A DNA stretch of 38,505 nucleotides. Origin: Bacteroidales bacterium. GTDB taxonomy: Bacteria > Bacteroidota > Bacteroidia > Bacteroidales > UBA932. This document shows positions 10,042 through 17,982 of the stretch, piece by piece (position 1 is the first letter of the stretch; each line of letters begins with the position of its first letter). The DNA lies in assembly GCA_017560825.1 (NCBI GenBank), contig JAFZED010000063.1, forward strand, positions 1-38,505, given 5' to 3'. The notes under the pieces were generated by a model. The model made no database searches. It was not told where the DNA came from and worked only from the letters and a program-made list of their open reading frames with translations. Both the position numbers and the translations under genes were made by a program.

Positions 10042-11353
10042 AGTCGGTAATGTAATCATAGGTGGTTGCAATCCTATTGTTGTCCAGACAATGTGCAACA
10101 CCCACACATCAGATGTAGAAGCATCGGTAGAGCAATGCGTAAGACTTTATGAAGCGGGAGCCCAGCTTATAAGACTGACTGTGCCTTCATTGGGACAGGT
10201 AGAGAGTCTGCGCAAGATCAAGGAGGAGCTTCGTTCAAAGGGAATAGACACTCCCCTAGTGGCTGACGTGCATTTCTCATCAGAGATTGCAATTGCAGTG
10301 GCAGAGGTGGTGGAAAAAGTACGAATCAATCCTGGAAATTTCCATAAAGACCACCAGAAGGCACGTGAGCAGTTCGCCAGACTTGTAGAAGTCTGCAAGA
10401 CGAACGGCACAGCAATAAGGATAGGACTGAACCACGGCTCACTGGGAGAGAGGATCACAAATCTCTACGGCAACACCCCTCTGGCAATGAAGGAAGCCGT
10501 GATGGAATGGCTGGATATGTGCGTAGAGAACGACTTTTATAACGTAGTTGTCTCCCTAAAAGCTTCTAACACTTTTGTTATGGTGGAAGCTTACCGCCTG
10601 CTGGCCAATGAGATGCAGAAAAAAGGCGTCGTATTTCCTCTCCACCTCGGTGTAACCGAGGCAGGAAACGGCGACGCAGGACGAATCAAGTCCGCAGTCG
10701 GCATTTCAGCCCTTCTGTCGGAAGGAATAGGCGACACCATAAGGGTTTCTCTGACAGAAGATCCTGCAAATGAGATCCCAGTTGCCCAGTACCTTTCAGA
10801 CAGATACGGACGCAGACTGCACTCCACTATGACTTCACTGGTTCTCGAGGGCAAGAAGGCAGTAGCGACTTACAACTCCCCTTCCCGCGAGCGTCTGCTG
10901 CTTGATTTCTCCTGCGATTTCGGAAAGAGACTCCTTGACAAGGAGCTTGATGAAGTGGAAATAAGAGGTACCTATATTGATGAGACCGGCTCAGAAGTGG
11001 TTCTGGACGGAACCCCATTCGCTGACTATCTTGTAGACGAGCTTATGCAGGCTGCAAGACGAAGATTCTACAGGCCGGAGTACATAGCCTGCCCAGGCTG
11101 CGGCCGAACAATGTACAATCTCGAAAAGACCTTCGAAGAAGTCAAAAAACGCACTTCCCACCTCAAGGGAATGGTAATAGCAGTAATGGGCTGCGTGGTA
11201 AACGGTCCTGGAGAAATGGCTGACGCAGACTGGGGCTATGTCGGAGAAGGAAACGGCAAAGTATCTATATACAGGCAGAAGACTCCTGTCCTGCGCCATA
11301 TTCCTGAAGATGAAGCAATAGATAAACTTTTGGAATTGATTGAAGCTCAATAA
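10022..11353 (+). CDS. ispG: 4-hydroxy-3-methylbut-2-enyl-diphosphate synthase IspG, compact long form
   Basis: IspG (GcpE) carries out the penultimate step of the MEP isoprenoid pathway with a [4Fe-4S] cluster. The TIM-barrel part is clear (PIVVQTMCNTHTSD, ADVHFSSEIA, VRINPGNF, GLNHGSLGER, HLGVTEAGNGD). The cluster cysteines are Cys357 and Cys360 (CPGC) and Cys391 in MGCVVNGPGE, with the conserved Glu398. At 443 residues it is longer than the E. coli enzyme (372) but shorter than the roughly 600-residue Bacteroides form: about 100 residues (257-356) stand where the large insert domain normally is. The start overlaps the preceding gene by 20 bases. It is the last gene of the ligA operon. Confidence 0.92.
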   Translation: MESRETKVGNVIIGGCNPIVVQTMCNTHTSDVEASVEQCVRLYEAGAQLIRLTVPSLGQVESLRKIKEELRSKGIDTPLVADVHFSSEIAIAVAEVVEKVRINPGNFHKDHQKAREQFARLVEVCKTNGTAIRIGLNHGSLGERITNLYGNTPLAMKEAVMEWLDMCVENDFYNVVVSLKASNTFVMVEAYRLLANEMQKKGVVFPLHLGVTEAGNGDAGRIKSAVGISALLSEGIGDTIRVSLTEDPANEIPVAQYLSDRYGRRLHSTMTSLVLEGKKAVATYNSPSRERLLLDFSCDFGKRLLDKELDEVEIRGTYIDETGSEVVLDGTPFADYLVDELMQAARRRFYRPEYIACPGCGRTMYNLEKTFEEVKKRTSHLKGMVIAVMGCVVNGPGEMADADWGYVGEGNGKVSIYRQKTPVLRHIPEDEAIDKLLELIEAQ

Positions 11354-11357
11354 AGAT

Positions 11358-11385
11358 ATATCGACGCCCAAAGGGCGCTCGATAT
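11358..11385 (+). terminator. hairpin after ispG
   Basis: ATATCGA-GCCC (11358-11369) and GGGC-TCGATAT (11373-11385) pair as an interrupted stem with a three-base loop, just after the ispG stop. It has no good T run itself and probably acts with the stronger hairpin 13 bases further on. Confidence 0.5.
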
Positions 11386-11397
11386 GACAGAAAAAGT

Positions 11398-11422
11398 AAA
11401 AGCTGACTGTTAGTCAGCTTTT
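11398..11422. terminator. bidirectional intrinsic terminator between ispG and the CBS-domain gene
   Basis: Perfect 11-bp arms AAAAGCTGACT (11398-11408) and AGTCAGCTTTT (11412-11422) surround a three-base loop. The A/T ends give a T run in both directions. The stop codon of the minus-strand gene (11410-11412) lies in the loop and the first base of the right arm. Confidence 0.8.
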
Positions 11423-12456
11423 ATTATTTCCTTCTGGGCTTTCTCCCATTGTTCTTTCGCATATTCCTGCATATCCACTACCTCGTCCTTTTCATCGACG
11501 ATCTCGCGGCCGATCATTGTCTCGATGACGTCCTCCATTGTGACGAGGCCTCGCACCGAGCCGTACTCATCAAGAATTACCGAGATATGCTCCTTTTTCT
11601 CTATGAACTTCTCCCAGATGTCTCCTACAGGTTCTTCTTCACTGAATGTAAGGATAGGACGGAGAATGTCTGAAAGCCTTGTGGTGAACTTGTCTTCTGC
11701 CATCTTTTCAAGAATCTCCTGACGGAGAACATAACCTATCACATATTCATCATTCTCGGAGTCGTACACCGGAATACGTGAGTGAGTCAAGTCACTGTCA
11801 TACAACTCTTTGACTGTCATATCACCAGGAGCCATCTCCACTACGACACTCGGAGTCATAATCATATGCGCTGTAAACTCGTCGAGCTTGAGGATGTTCT
11901 GGATCATCTTCTTCTCATCCTTCTCCACAACCTCCTCCTCAGTCGCCACACTTACCATTGCAGAGATGTCCTCACGGCTTACACTTACCTGTGTAGAACC
12001 TGATGAAATCAGTCGTGTAAGGTGTTCAAGAATCCACACCAACGGGAATGTAATGAAGATCATTCCACTGATTATGGCAGAAGCCGGAATCGCGAGCTTT
12101 CTCCAGTAGCTTGTTCCTATGGTCTTCGGTATGATCTCTGAGAATATGAGGATCATAAATGTGAAGACTGTCGAGAATATACCGACCAAGGCATTTCCAT
12201 ATACCTCCATTACAAGGGATCCGACAATCGAGGCACCTACTGTGTTTGCTATAGTGTTCAGACACAAGATAGCCGAAATCGGCCTGTCCGGGCTCTGTTT
12301 GAGCTTTTTAAGTCTCTGTGCTCCCTTGACTCCCTGGTCCTCAAGTCCTGTAATGAAGGACAAGGGCGTGGAAAGAAGAGTCGCCTCCAGCGTCGAGCAT
12401 AATGCCGAGAGAGCGATGGAAAGGAGCATAATTATATATATAAGTTGTTCTGCCAT
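11410..12456 (-). CDS. CNNM/CBS-domain membrane protein (CorC/TlyC-like hemolysin family)
   Basis: A 348-residue protein with an N-terminal CNNM (DUF21) transmembrane domain (LIYIIMLLSIALSALCSTLE, the family's NTIANTVGASIVG, IFSEIIPKTIG) and a pair of CBS domains (MTPSVVVEM...SRIPVYDSENDEYVIGYVL; ISVILDEYGSVRGLVTMEDVIE). The family is linked to Mg2+ or Co2+ export and resistance. The C-terminal CorC_HlyC domain of many homologues is absent; the chain ends soon after CBS2 with an acidic/basic tail. I chose the Met at 12456, six bases after the psd stop, over the in-frame upstream Met at 12513, which would overlap psd. It is the last gene of the rsfS-to-here cluster. Confidence 0.85.
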   Translation of the reverse strand: MAEQLIYIIMLLSIALSALCSTLEATLLSTPLSFITGLEDQGVKGAQRLKKLKQSPDRPISAILCLNTIANTVGASIVGSLVMEVYGNALVGIFSTVFTFMILIFSEIIPKTIGTSYWRKLAIPASAIISGMIFITFPLVWILEHLTRLISSGSTQVSVSREDISAMVSVATEEEVVEKDEKKMIQNILKLDEFTAHMIMTPSVVVEMAPGDMTVKELYDSDLTHSRIPVYDSENDEYVIGYVLRQEILEKMAEDKFTTRLSDILRPILTFSEEEPVGDIWEKFIEKKEHISVILDEYGSVRGLVTMEDVIETMIGREIVDEKDEVVDMQEYAKEQWEKAQKEIIKAD

Positions 12457-12461
12457 ATCTG

Positions 12462-13139
12462 TTATTTCTCTATATTCTTGATTTCGGGTAATTCTGCGAT
12501 GACTGTTTCGCAAGCCTTCACACAGTCTCCCAGCTGCACCTTGATGTCGGAGTCAAGCGGAAGGAACATATCCAAACGCGATCCGAACTTAATCACACCG
12601 CACTGTTCTCCCTTGATGACTGATTTTCCTACAGGCTCAGCATAGGTCACAATTCTTCTTGCAAATGTTCCCGCAAGCTGCTTGAAGAGAATTTCTCCGT
12701 ACGCAGTGTCCATCGCGACTGACGAATGCTCGTTCAGTTCAGATGCCTTAGGAAGGAACGCGAGCATATATTTGCCCGGATGGTACTTGTAGTAAGTTAC
12801 GTTACCGTCTATTGGCCAATAGTTTACGTGCACATTGAAGAAGTCCATATACACAGAAACCTGGATGCACTCCTTCTTAAGATACTCGTTTTCGAACACC
12901 TTGTCTATGATCACCACCTTTCCGTCAGCTACAGATGTGAATACATTGTTGCCCTGCACTGTAGTTCTGTCCGGCACTCGGAAGAAAAACAGCGAAAAGC
13001 CCATCATAAAGACAGGCAGGATACAAAGTGGATATGATATATATGGATACGGGATGAAGCGCAAAATCAGAAACACGATCGGCGCACATATAATCCATAT
13101 TGTAAAAATCGTACTGTAACAGTCTTTTTGAATCTTCAT
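12462..13139 (-). CDS. psd: phosphatidylserine decarboxylase proenzyme
   Basis: Psd converts phosphatidylserine to phosphatidylethanolamine at the inner membrane. From the Met at 13139 the protein has 225 residues. Two N-terminal membrane segments (IFTIWIICAPIVFLILRFIP, LCILPVFMMGFSLFFFR) precede the catalytic part. Gly186-Ser187 in KFGSRLD is the self-cleavage site that makes the pyruvoyl group, and FFNVHVNYWP is the conserved family motif. The length and the short FGS site fit the PSD-A type. A promoter directly in front of 13139 supports this start over the in-frame Met at 13178. cdsA, which supplies CDP-diacylglycerol, lies just upstream. Confidence 0.92.
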   Translation of the reverse strand: MKIQKDCYSTIFTIWIICAPIVFLILRFIPYPYISYPLCILPVFMMGFSLFFFRVPDRTTVQGNNVFTSVADGKVVIIDKVFENEYLKKECIQVSVYMDFFNVHVNYWPIDGNVTYYKYHPGKYMLAFLPKASELNEHSSVAMDTAYGEILFKQLAGTFARRIVTYAEPVGKSVIKGEQCGVIKFGSRLDMFLPLDSDIKVQLGDCVKACETVIAELPEIKNIEK

Positions 13140-13147
13140 AACGGCCG

Positions 13148-13178
13148 CGAAGGTACGCAAAAAAAGCCAATAAGTCAA
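13148..13178 (-). promoter_or_regulatory. promoter inside the cluster, in front of psd
   Basis: On the minus strand TACCTTCG (13148-13155, one mismatch to TAnnTTTG) is preceded by TTG at 13176-13178 with a 20-base spacer. Only eight bases separate the box from the psd ATG, so the transcript would have almost no leader. Confidence 0.5.
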
Positions 13179-13192
13179 AAGAACTTATTTGC

Positions 13193-14023
13193 TTATAAGA
13201 CATTAAGGATAACAAGGTAGATGATACCGATAGGAATCGCGATCAGAGCGCTGTCAAAACGGTCAAGCAGTCCGCCGTGGCCGGGGATGATGCTGCCTGA
13301 ATCCTTCACCTCATAATGACGCTTCCACTGCGACTCGATAAGGTCGCCATAGACACCAGTCACACAAAGAAGGATGGCCATAATTATGCAATGACACAGT
13401 TCAAAGCGGAAGATTCCGATCTTGTTCAGAAGGACAGCCACTATAACTGAAGTCAGGAGACCGCCCCAGAAACCTATCCAGGACTTCTTAGGAGAAATGG
13501 ACGGGAAGAGTTTCTTGCCGTACTTCTGTCCGAGTGTGATTCCGAACAGATAGGCTCCCACATCAGATCCCCAGATGATAGCAAAGAAGGACAGCAGAAG
13601 AAGACCGCTGAACTCCCCTTCCTGACCGAACACAGCAAAGTTCAGCACTGACCAAGGCACGGCTATGTAAAGTATTGCTGCATAAAGGTTTGAGAACTTA
13701 TCAAATCTTGACTTATCCTTTACATACAAGGAATTGATCATCAGGATGAACACTGGTACAAACGCCAGGATCACAAATCTTCCGGGAAAGTCAAATCCCT
13801 TGAAAAGATAGGTCAATGTAAAAAGAGTGGCTCCCGCAAGAACCGAAAGGATCTGCGAGAACCAGTAACTCTTACCACAGGTCATCCTAAGGAATTCGCA
13901 CATCATCACGATGAGTGCAAAAAGCATTACGATGCCGAATGTAAACTTGTTTGTAAGCAGTGCGGCGAGCATTACTGCTGCGAACACCACTGCCGATATT
14001 GTTCTTTTAAGAAAATTATTCAT
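13193..14023 (-). CDS. cdsA: phosphatidate cytidylyltransferase
   Basis: CdsA makes CDP-diacylglycerol from phosphatidic acid and CTP, the branch point of phospholipid synthesis. The 276-residue protein is strongly hydrophobic with seven or eight membrane segments. It ends with the family signature: KKSWIGFWGG, then GDLIESQWKRHYEVKDSG, then IIPGHGGLLDRFDS, with the metal-binding Asp residues. It overlaps the end of ftsH by eight bases, so translation is probably coupled. Confidence 0.94.
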   Translation of the reverse strand: MNNFLKRTISAVVFAAVMLAALLTNKFTFGIVMLFALIVMMCEFLRMTCGKSYWFSQILSVLAGATLFTLTYLFKGFDFPGRFVILAFVPVFILMINSLYVKDKSRFDKFSNLYAAILYIAVPWSVLNFAVFGQEGEFSGLLLLSFFAIIWGSDVGAYLFGITLGQKYGKKLFPSISPKKSWIGFWGGLLTSVIVAVLLNKIGIFRFELCHCIIMAILLCVTGVYGDLIESQWKRHYEVKDSGSIIPGHGGLLDRFDSALIAIPIGIIYLVILNVL

Positions 14024-15998
14024 CTGTTTCTACTGCTGCTGGAGCTGCTTCTGCCTGAGGTTCTTCCTGTGCAGGTGTCTCCTCTGCTTTAGCGCCGGCC
14101 CTCGGGCCGAAGATTCTCTCCATATCTTCTGCAAAGATAACTTCTTTCTCCAATAAAATAGCAGCCAACTGATGAAAACCTTCACTATTTTCCTTCAAAA
14201 TGTTCACAGTCTTCTCATAGATGGACTCTACGAGCTCCTTGACTTCCTGGTCGATGAGTTCAGCAGTCTTCTCGCTGTATGGCTTTGTGAGGTCATAGCC
14301 ACGGGAACCTGTTGAATCATAGAAAGATAACTTACCTACTTTCTCACTCATACCATAGTAAGTAACCATAGCGTAGGCCATCTTGGTAAGCCTCTCAAGG
14401 TCGCTGATCGCTCCTGTCGAAGGCTGGCCGTAGATGATGTCCTCAGCCGCACGTCCACCAATGAGCGAGCACATCTCGTCGAGCATCTGCTCTTTAGTCT
14501 CTGTGTGTCTTTCATCAGGCAGGTACCAGGCTGCACCGAGTGCGCGTCCGCGAGGTACAATAGTTACCTTGAAAAGAGGATTTGCGTGTGGAAGAAGCCA
14601 GCTTACAGTTGCGTGTCCTGCCTCGTGGTAGGCTGTGTTCTTCTTCTCTTCCTGAGAAATCATCATTCCCTTCTTCTCAAGACCACCGATGATCCTGTCT
14701 ACAGCATCAAGGAAGTCCTGCTTGTCGATCTCAGGCTTGTTCTTTCTTGCAGCTGTAAGAGCTGCCTCGTTGCAGACATTTGCAATGTCAGCACCTGAGA
14801 AGCCAGGAGTGTGCTTTGCAAGGAATTCCACATCGAAGTCCTTCTCGAGCTTGAGAGACTTAAGGTGTACGTTGAAGATCTCCATTCTTTCCTTAAGGTC
14901 CGGAAGATCCACGTGGATCTGTCTGTCAAAACGGCCTGCACGCATAAGCGCCTTGTCAAGGATGTCAGCTCTATTTGTTGCAGCAAGGATGATCACACCG
15001 GAGTTTGAACCGAAGCCATCCATTTCTGTAAGAAGCTGATTGAGAGTGTTTTCACGCTCATCATTTGAAGAGAAGCCTGCATTCTTTCCACGGGCTCTAC
15101 CCACTGCGTCGATCTCGTCGATGAAGACAATGCACGGAGACTTCTCCTTAGCCTGACGGAAGAGGTCACGTACTCTTGAAGCACCCACTCCGACGAACAT
15201 CTCCACAAAGTCAGAACCAGAGATCGAGAAGAACGGAACGTTCGCCTCGCCTGCTACAGCCTTTGCAAGAAGGGTCTTACCTGTGCCCGGAGGGCCTACG
15301 AGAAGGGCACCCTTCGGTATTTTTCCGCCAAGAGCGGTATATTTCTGAGGATTCTTGAGGAAATCCACGATCTCCATCACCTCCTCCTTTGCTCCGTAAA
15401 GGCCGGCCACATCCTTGAATGTCACCTTCATCTCGTTCTTCTCGGCGAGCTTGCCAGTTGACTTGCCCACGTTGAAGACGCCGCCAGGGCCACCGCCGCC
15501 GGCGTTCCTGTTGATTCCACGGAACATAAAGATCCACATAAATATGAGCAGGAGCGGGAATATAAGCCATTCGACCATACTCCATATGCTTTCGTGGTTC
15601 TCTATCACCACCTTGACCTTTTCATCTTCAGGAAGCTGGTCGTTCAGCTCACCGAACATCTCCTCGGCGTTGAAGCTGCCTGACACGAGGAAGGTGAAAT
15701 GCGGCGACTTCGCCGGTATATTACCACCGAATTTTTCCGAATACTTGTCAAGTCTATCCGGCTTCATCGTGATACGACCCTCGAACTCGTTTCGGATGAA
15801 TACGACTTCCTTGATGTCTCCGGCGAGCCACTGCTTCTGCACGTCAGCCCACTCCTCCTTCTGAGGATTGGCTCCGCTCTGGTTGAAGAACATCCAGCCG
15901 ATACCGATAAGGAGGATAATGTAGATCCACGATATGCCGAATGAAACTTTCACGGGCTTTTGCGGCCCGTGAGGTTTATTGTTTTTATTTTCTGCCAT
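14016..15998 (-). CDS. ftsH: ATP-dependent zinc metalloprotease FtsH
   Basis: FtsH is the membrane-anchored AAA+ protease that removes misfolded membrane proteins and regulators. Two N-terminal membrane segments (about 19-39 and 138-159) flank a periplasmic domain. The AAA module has Walker A GPPGTGKT (235-242), Walker B FIDEID (292-297), the second region of homology ([20 protein letters not shown]), and the zinc-protease motif HEAGH (458-462). The Ala/Glu/Pro-rich C-terminal tail is unremarkable. At 660 residues it is normal length. The order rsfS-ftsH-cdsA-psd is common in Bacteroidetes. Confidence 0.97.
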   Translation of the reverse strand: MAENKNNKPHGPQKPVKVSFGISWIYIILLIGIGWMFFNQSGANPQKEEWADVQKQWLAGDIKEVVFIRNEFEGRITMKPDRLDKYSEKFGGNIPAKSPHFTFLVSGSFNAEEMFGELNDQLPEDEKVKVVIENHESIWSMVEWLIFPLLLIFMWIFMFRGINRNAGGGGPGGVFNVGKSTGKLAEKNEMKVTFKDVAGLYGAKEEVMEIVDFLKNPQKYTALGGKIPKGALLVGPPGTGKTLLAKAVAGEANVPFFSISGSDFVEMFVGVGASRVRDLFRQAKEKSPCIVFIDEIDAVGRARGKNAGFSSNDERENTLNQLLTEMDGFGSNSGVIILAATNRADILDKALMRAGRFDRQIHVDLPDLKERMEIFNVHLKSLKLEKDFDVEFLAKHTPGFSGADIANVCNEAALTAARKNKPEIDKQDFLDAVDRIIGGLEKKGMMISQEEKKNTAYHEAGHATVSWLLPHANPLFKVTIVPRGRALGAAWYLPDERHTETKEQMLDEMCSLIGGRAAEDIIYGQPSTGAISDLERLTKMAYAMVTYYGMSEKVGKLSFYDSTGSRGYDLTKPYSEKTAELIDQEVKELVESIYEKTVNILKENSEGFHQLAAILLEKEVIFAEDMERIFGPRAGAKAEETPAQEEPQAEAAPAAVETDE

Positions 15999-16050
15999 AG
16001 TCTTTTTATGATTTTCTATATACCGCTATAACACTCTGTTTAGCAGCAGT

Positions 16051-16398
16051 TTAGTCTTCGTAGACTGTCCTTTCCGCATCAGCCCACAGGTCTTCGAGTC
16101 TGTAGAAGGCTCTGTACGGAGTCTGGAAGACGTGCACTACGATGTCACCGTAGTCGAGGATCACCCAGAAGGCATTCTCCTTACCCTGGGTACGTACTAC
16201 TTTTCTCTTGCACTTTTCTATCATTCTGTCCTCTACGTTGTCTGCAATCGCAACAACGTTTGGTGTTGAATCTGCATTACATACTATGAAGTGATCTGAG
16301 ATTGCTGTTCCGATCTTTCTAAGATCAAGCGAAACCACATCCTGAGCCTTCTTTTCCAGCATTGCATCGGCAATGACCTTGAGTTCTTTGTTGTCCAT
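16051..16398 (-). CDS. rsfS: ribosome silencing factor RsfS
   Basis: RsfS (RsfA/Iojap family) binds uL14 on the large ribosomal subunit and blocks subunit joining in starvation. The 115-residue chain is the standard single domain: AQDVVSLDLRKIGTAISDHFIVCNADS, then the hallmark FWVILDYGDIVVHVF and YRLEDLWADAE. It is the first gene of the cluster running down to 11410, and it is transcribed from a promoter that overlaps the start of birA. Confidence 0.93.
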   Translation of the reverse strand: MDNKELKVIADAMLEKKAQDVVSLDLRKIGTAISDHFIVCNADSTPNVVAIADNVEDRMIEKCKRKVVRTQGKENAFWVILDYGDIVVHVFQTPYRAFYRLEDLWADAERTVYED

Positions 16399-16420
16399 CA
16401 GTTAAATATTGTTAATTTTG
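16391..16420 (+). promoter_or_regulatory. promoter for birA, overlapping the rsfS start
   Basis: TAATTTTG (16413-16420) matches TAnnTTTG, with TTG at 16391-16393 and a 19-base spacer. The upstream element lies inside the first codons of rsfS on the other strand. Confidence 0.55.
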
Positions 16421-16444
16421 TAAAAATATCAGGTTAAATCCGGG

Positions 16445-16474
16445 CAAAGATAAGCAAAATCCGTACTATGACAA
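16445..16474 (-). promoter_or_regulatory. promoter for the rsfS-ftsH-cdsA cluster, overlapping the birA start
   Basis: On the minus strand TATCTTTG (16445-16452) matches TAnnTTTG, with TTG at 16472-16474 and a 19-base spacer. The upstream element falls in codons 2-3 of birA. The leader to the rsfS ATG at 16398 would be about 40 bases. Confidence 0.6.
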
Positions 16475-17310
16475 AGATGTATGACATTATGTGGCTCGAG
16501 AGAGTCGATTCGACCAATTCAGAGGCCAAAAGGCACATTTCTGACATTGACAATTTGTCAGTACTGTCAGCTTTGTCACAGTCGGAAGGCAGAGGACAGA
16601 AAGGAAACAAGTGGTCAAGTTTCCCGGGAGAGAACCTGACTTTCAGTATTGTCCTGAAGTTCGGGGAGCAGGAGGCTGGGAAGGCAGGGCCTGGAGTTGC
16701 TGAAAAGGCGAGGCTTTCGGTTGCTGGAAAGCTGCAGCTTGTGGTTGCCGCCAGAGAACAGTTTGTTCTGACAGAGATCACTTCCCTATCTATTGTGGAA
16801 TTCCTTTCAAGACACGGGATCAAGGCCAAGATCAAGTGGCCGAACGACATCTACGTCGGTGACAAAAAGATCTGCGGCGTCCTTATCGAGAACAGCCTGC
16901 GCGGAGAGAACCTGTCGTCAAGCATAGTAGGTATTGGTCTGAATGTCAATCAGAGAAACTTTGATATTAACCTCCCTAACCCGACCTCAATGGCCCTGGA
17001 GACAGGTTTACAGGAAGACATAAAGGGGTGTCTTGAAGAGTTTATGGACATCTTCCAGAACACCCTGTTTGCAGCACTCTCATCCGACCATAATCTTCGC
17101 GACTCCTACCTTTCGCACCTATGGCGACGCAACATCCCTGCCCAGTACATTGACCTCAGTACCCACCCATCACCAGAAGGCCGACACCACGGCAGAGAAT
17201 TCACCGGCATCATCCGCAACCTCTCCCCCATCGGTCACCTCCAGATCGAAGACACAGAAAAAGGCGAACTCAAAGAATTCGCCTTCAAAGAAATATCGTA
17301 TATCCTTTAA
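16468..17310 (+). CDS. birA: biotin--[acetyl-CoA-carboxylase] ligase with an internal repeat insertion
   Basis: BirA attaches biotin to the biotin carboxyl carrier protein. This is the short class without an N-terminal DNA-binding domain, so it should not act as a repressor. The catalytic domain shows VDSTNSEAK, the biotinyl-AMP loop GRGQKGNKW, NLTFSIVLK, KWPNDIYVGDKKICGVLIEN and IVGIGLNVNQ. After FSIVLKFG there is an unusual insertion of about 30 residues made of imperfect 8-residue units (VAEKARLS, VAGKLQLV, VAAREQF). The last 150 bases use C-ending codons more than the rest. Its stop codon touches the stop codon of rpe. Confidence 0.9.
   Translation: MTKMYDIMWLERVDSTNSEAKRHISDIDNLSVLSALSQSEGRGQKGNKWSSFPGENLTFSIVLKFGEQEAGKAGPGVAEKARLSVAGKLQLVVAAREQFVLTEITSLSIVEFLSRHGIKAKIKWPNDIYVGDKKICGVLIENSLRGENLSSSIVGIGLNVNQRNFDINLPNPTSMALETGLQEDIKGCLEEFMDIFQNTLFAALSSDHNLRDSYLSHLWRRNIPAQYIDLSTHPSPEGRHHGREFTGIIRNLSPIGHLQIEDTEKGELKEFAFKEISYIL
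16696..16761 (+). repeat. imperfect 24-bp tandem repeat within birA
   Basis: Units start with GTTGC at 16696, 16720 and 16744, exactly 24 bases apart; the first two share GTTGCTG(A/G)AAAG and the third is partial. They encode the 8-residue repeats of the BirA insertion. Confidence 0.55.
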
Positions 17311-17952
17311 TCATCCTCTGAGGAGGGACACTGTTGTTGCGGGATCATCTGATTTGAAGACTGCGCTGCCGGCAACGAGGATTTCCGCTCCTGCTTCGAT
17401 AAGCTTGCCTGCATTTTCAGGGCAGACGCCACCATCGATTTCGATCTTTACGTTGAGCTGGAGACGGTCTATCTCAGCCTTCAATGTACGGATGCGCTCA
17501 TAGGTGTCCTCAATGAACTTCTGTCCGCCGAATCCTGCATATACAGACATCAGAATGATGTGGTCGCACAGGTGCAGGTACGGATAGAGCGACTCTACAG
17601 GCATATCAGGATTGATGACCAGTCCCGCCTTCATTCCAGCCTCTCTGATGTGGAGAAGGGCCTGAGCCGGCTTGTCGGTTGCATTGAGGTGGAAGCTGAG
17701 CATAGAGACTCCTATCCTTGCGAATCTTTCAATATATTTTTCAGGATGAACTATCATCAGATGCACATCCAGCGGTTTTCTGGCAATGCTGGCAATGGCC
17801 TCGACAACGGGAAATCCATAGGATATGTTCGGCACGAAAGTACCGTCCATAATGTCGAGATGGAACATATCTGCGTGCTGGTTTACCATCTCCACATCCT
17901 TCTCAAGATGAAGGAAGTCAGCAGCAAGCATCGAAGGTGAGATAAGAGTCAT
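17311..17952 (-). CDS. rpe: ribulose-phosphate 3-epimerase
   Basis: Rpe interconverts ribulose 5-phosphate and xylulose 5-phosphate in the pentose phosphate pathway. The 213-residue TIM barrel shows the family motifs in order: SMLAADF near the N-terminus, the metal ligands in FHLDIMDGTFVPN, DVHLMIVHPE, the loop LMSVYAGFGGQKF, and KIEIDGGV with the catalytic Asp, then ILVAGSAVFKS. It follows pepD by 30 bases on the minus strand and probably shares its transcript. Confidence 0.96.
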   Translation of the reverse strand: MTLISPSMLAADFLHLEKDVEMVNQHADMFHLDIMDGTFVPNISYGFPVVEAIASIARKPLDVHLMIVHPEKYIERFARIGVSMLSFHLNATDKPAQALLHIREAGMKAGLVINPDMPVESLYPYLHLCDHIILMSVYAGFGGQKFIEDTYERIRTLKAEIDRLQLNVKIEIDGGVCPENAGKLIEAGAEILVAGSAVFKSDDPATTVSLLRG

Positions 17953-17982
17953 AAGTCTTTATATATCAATTGATTTTACTTC

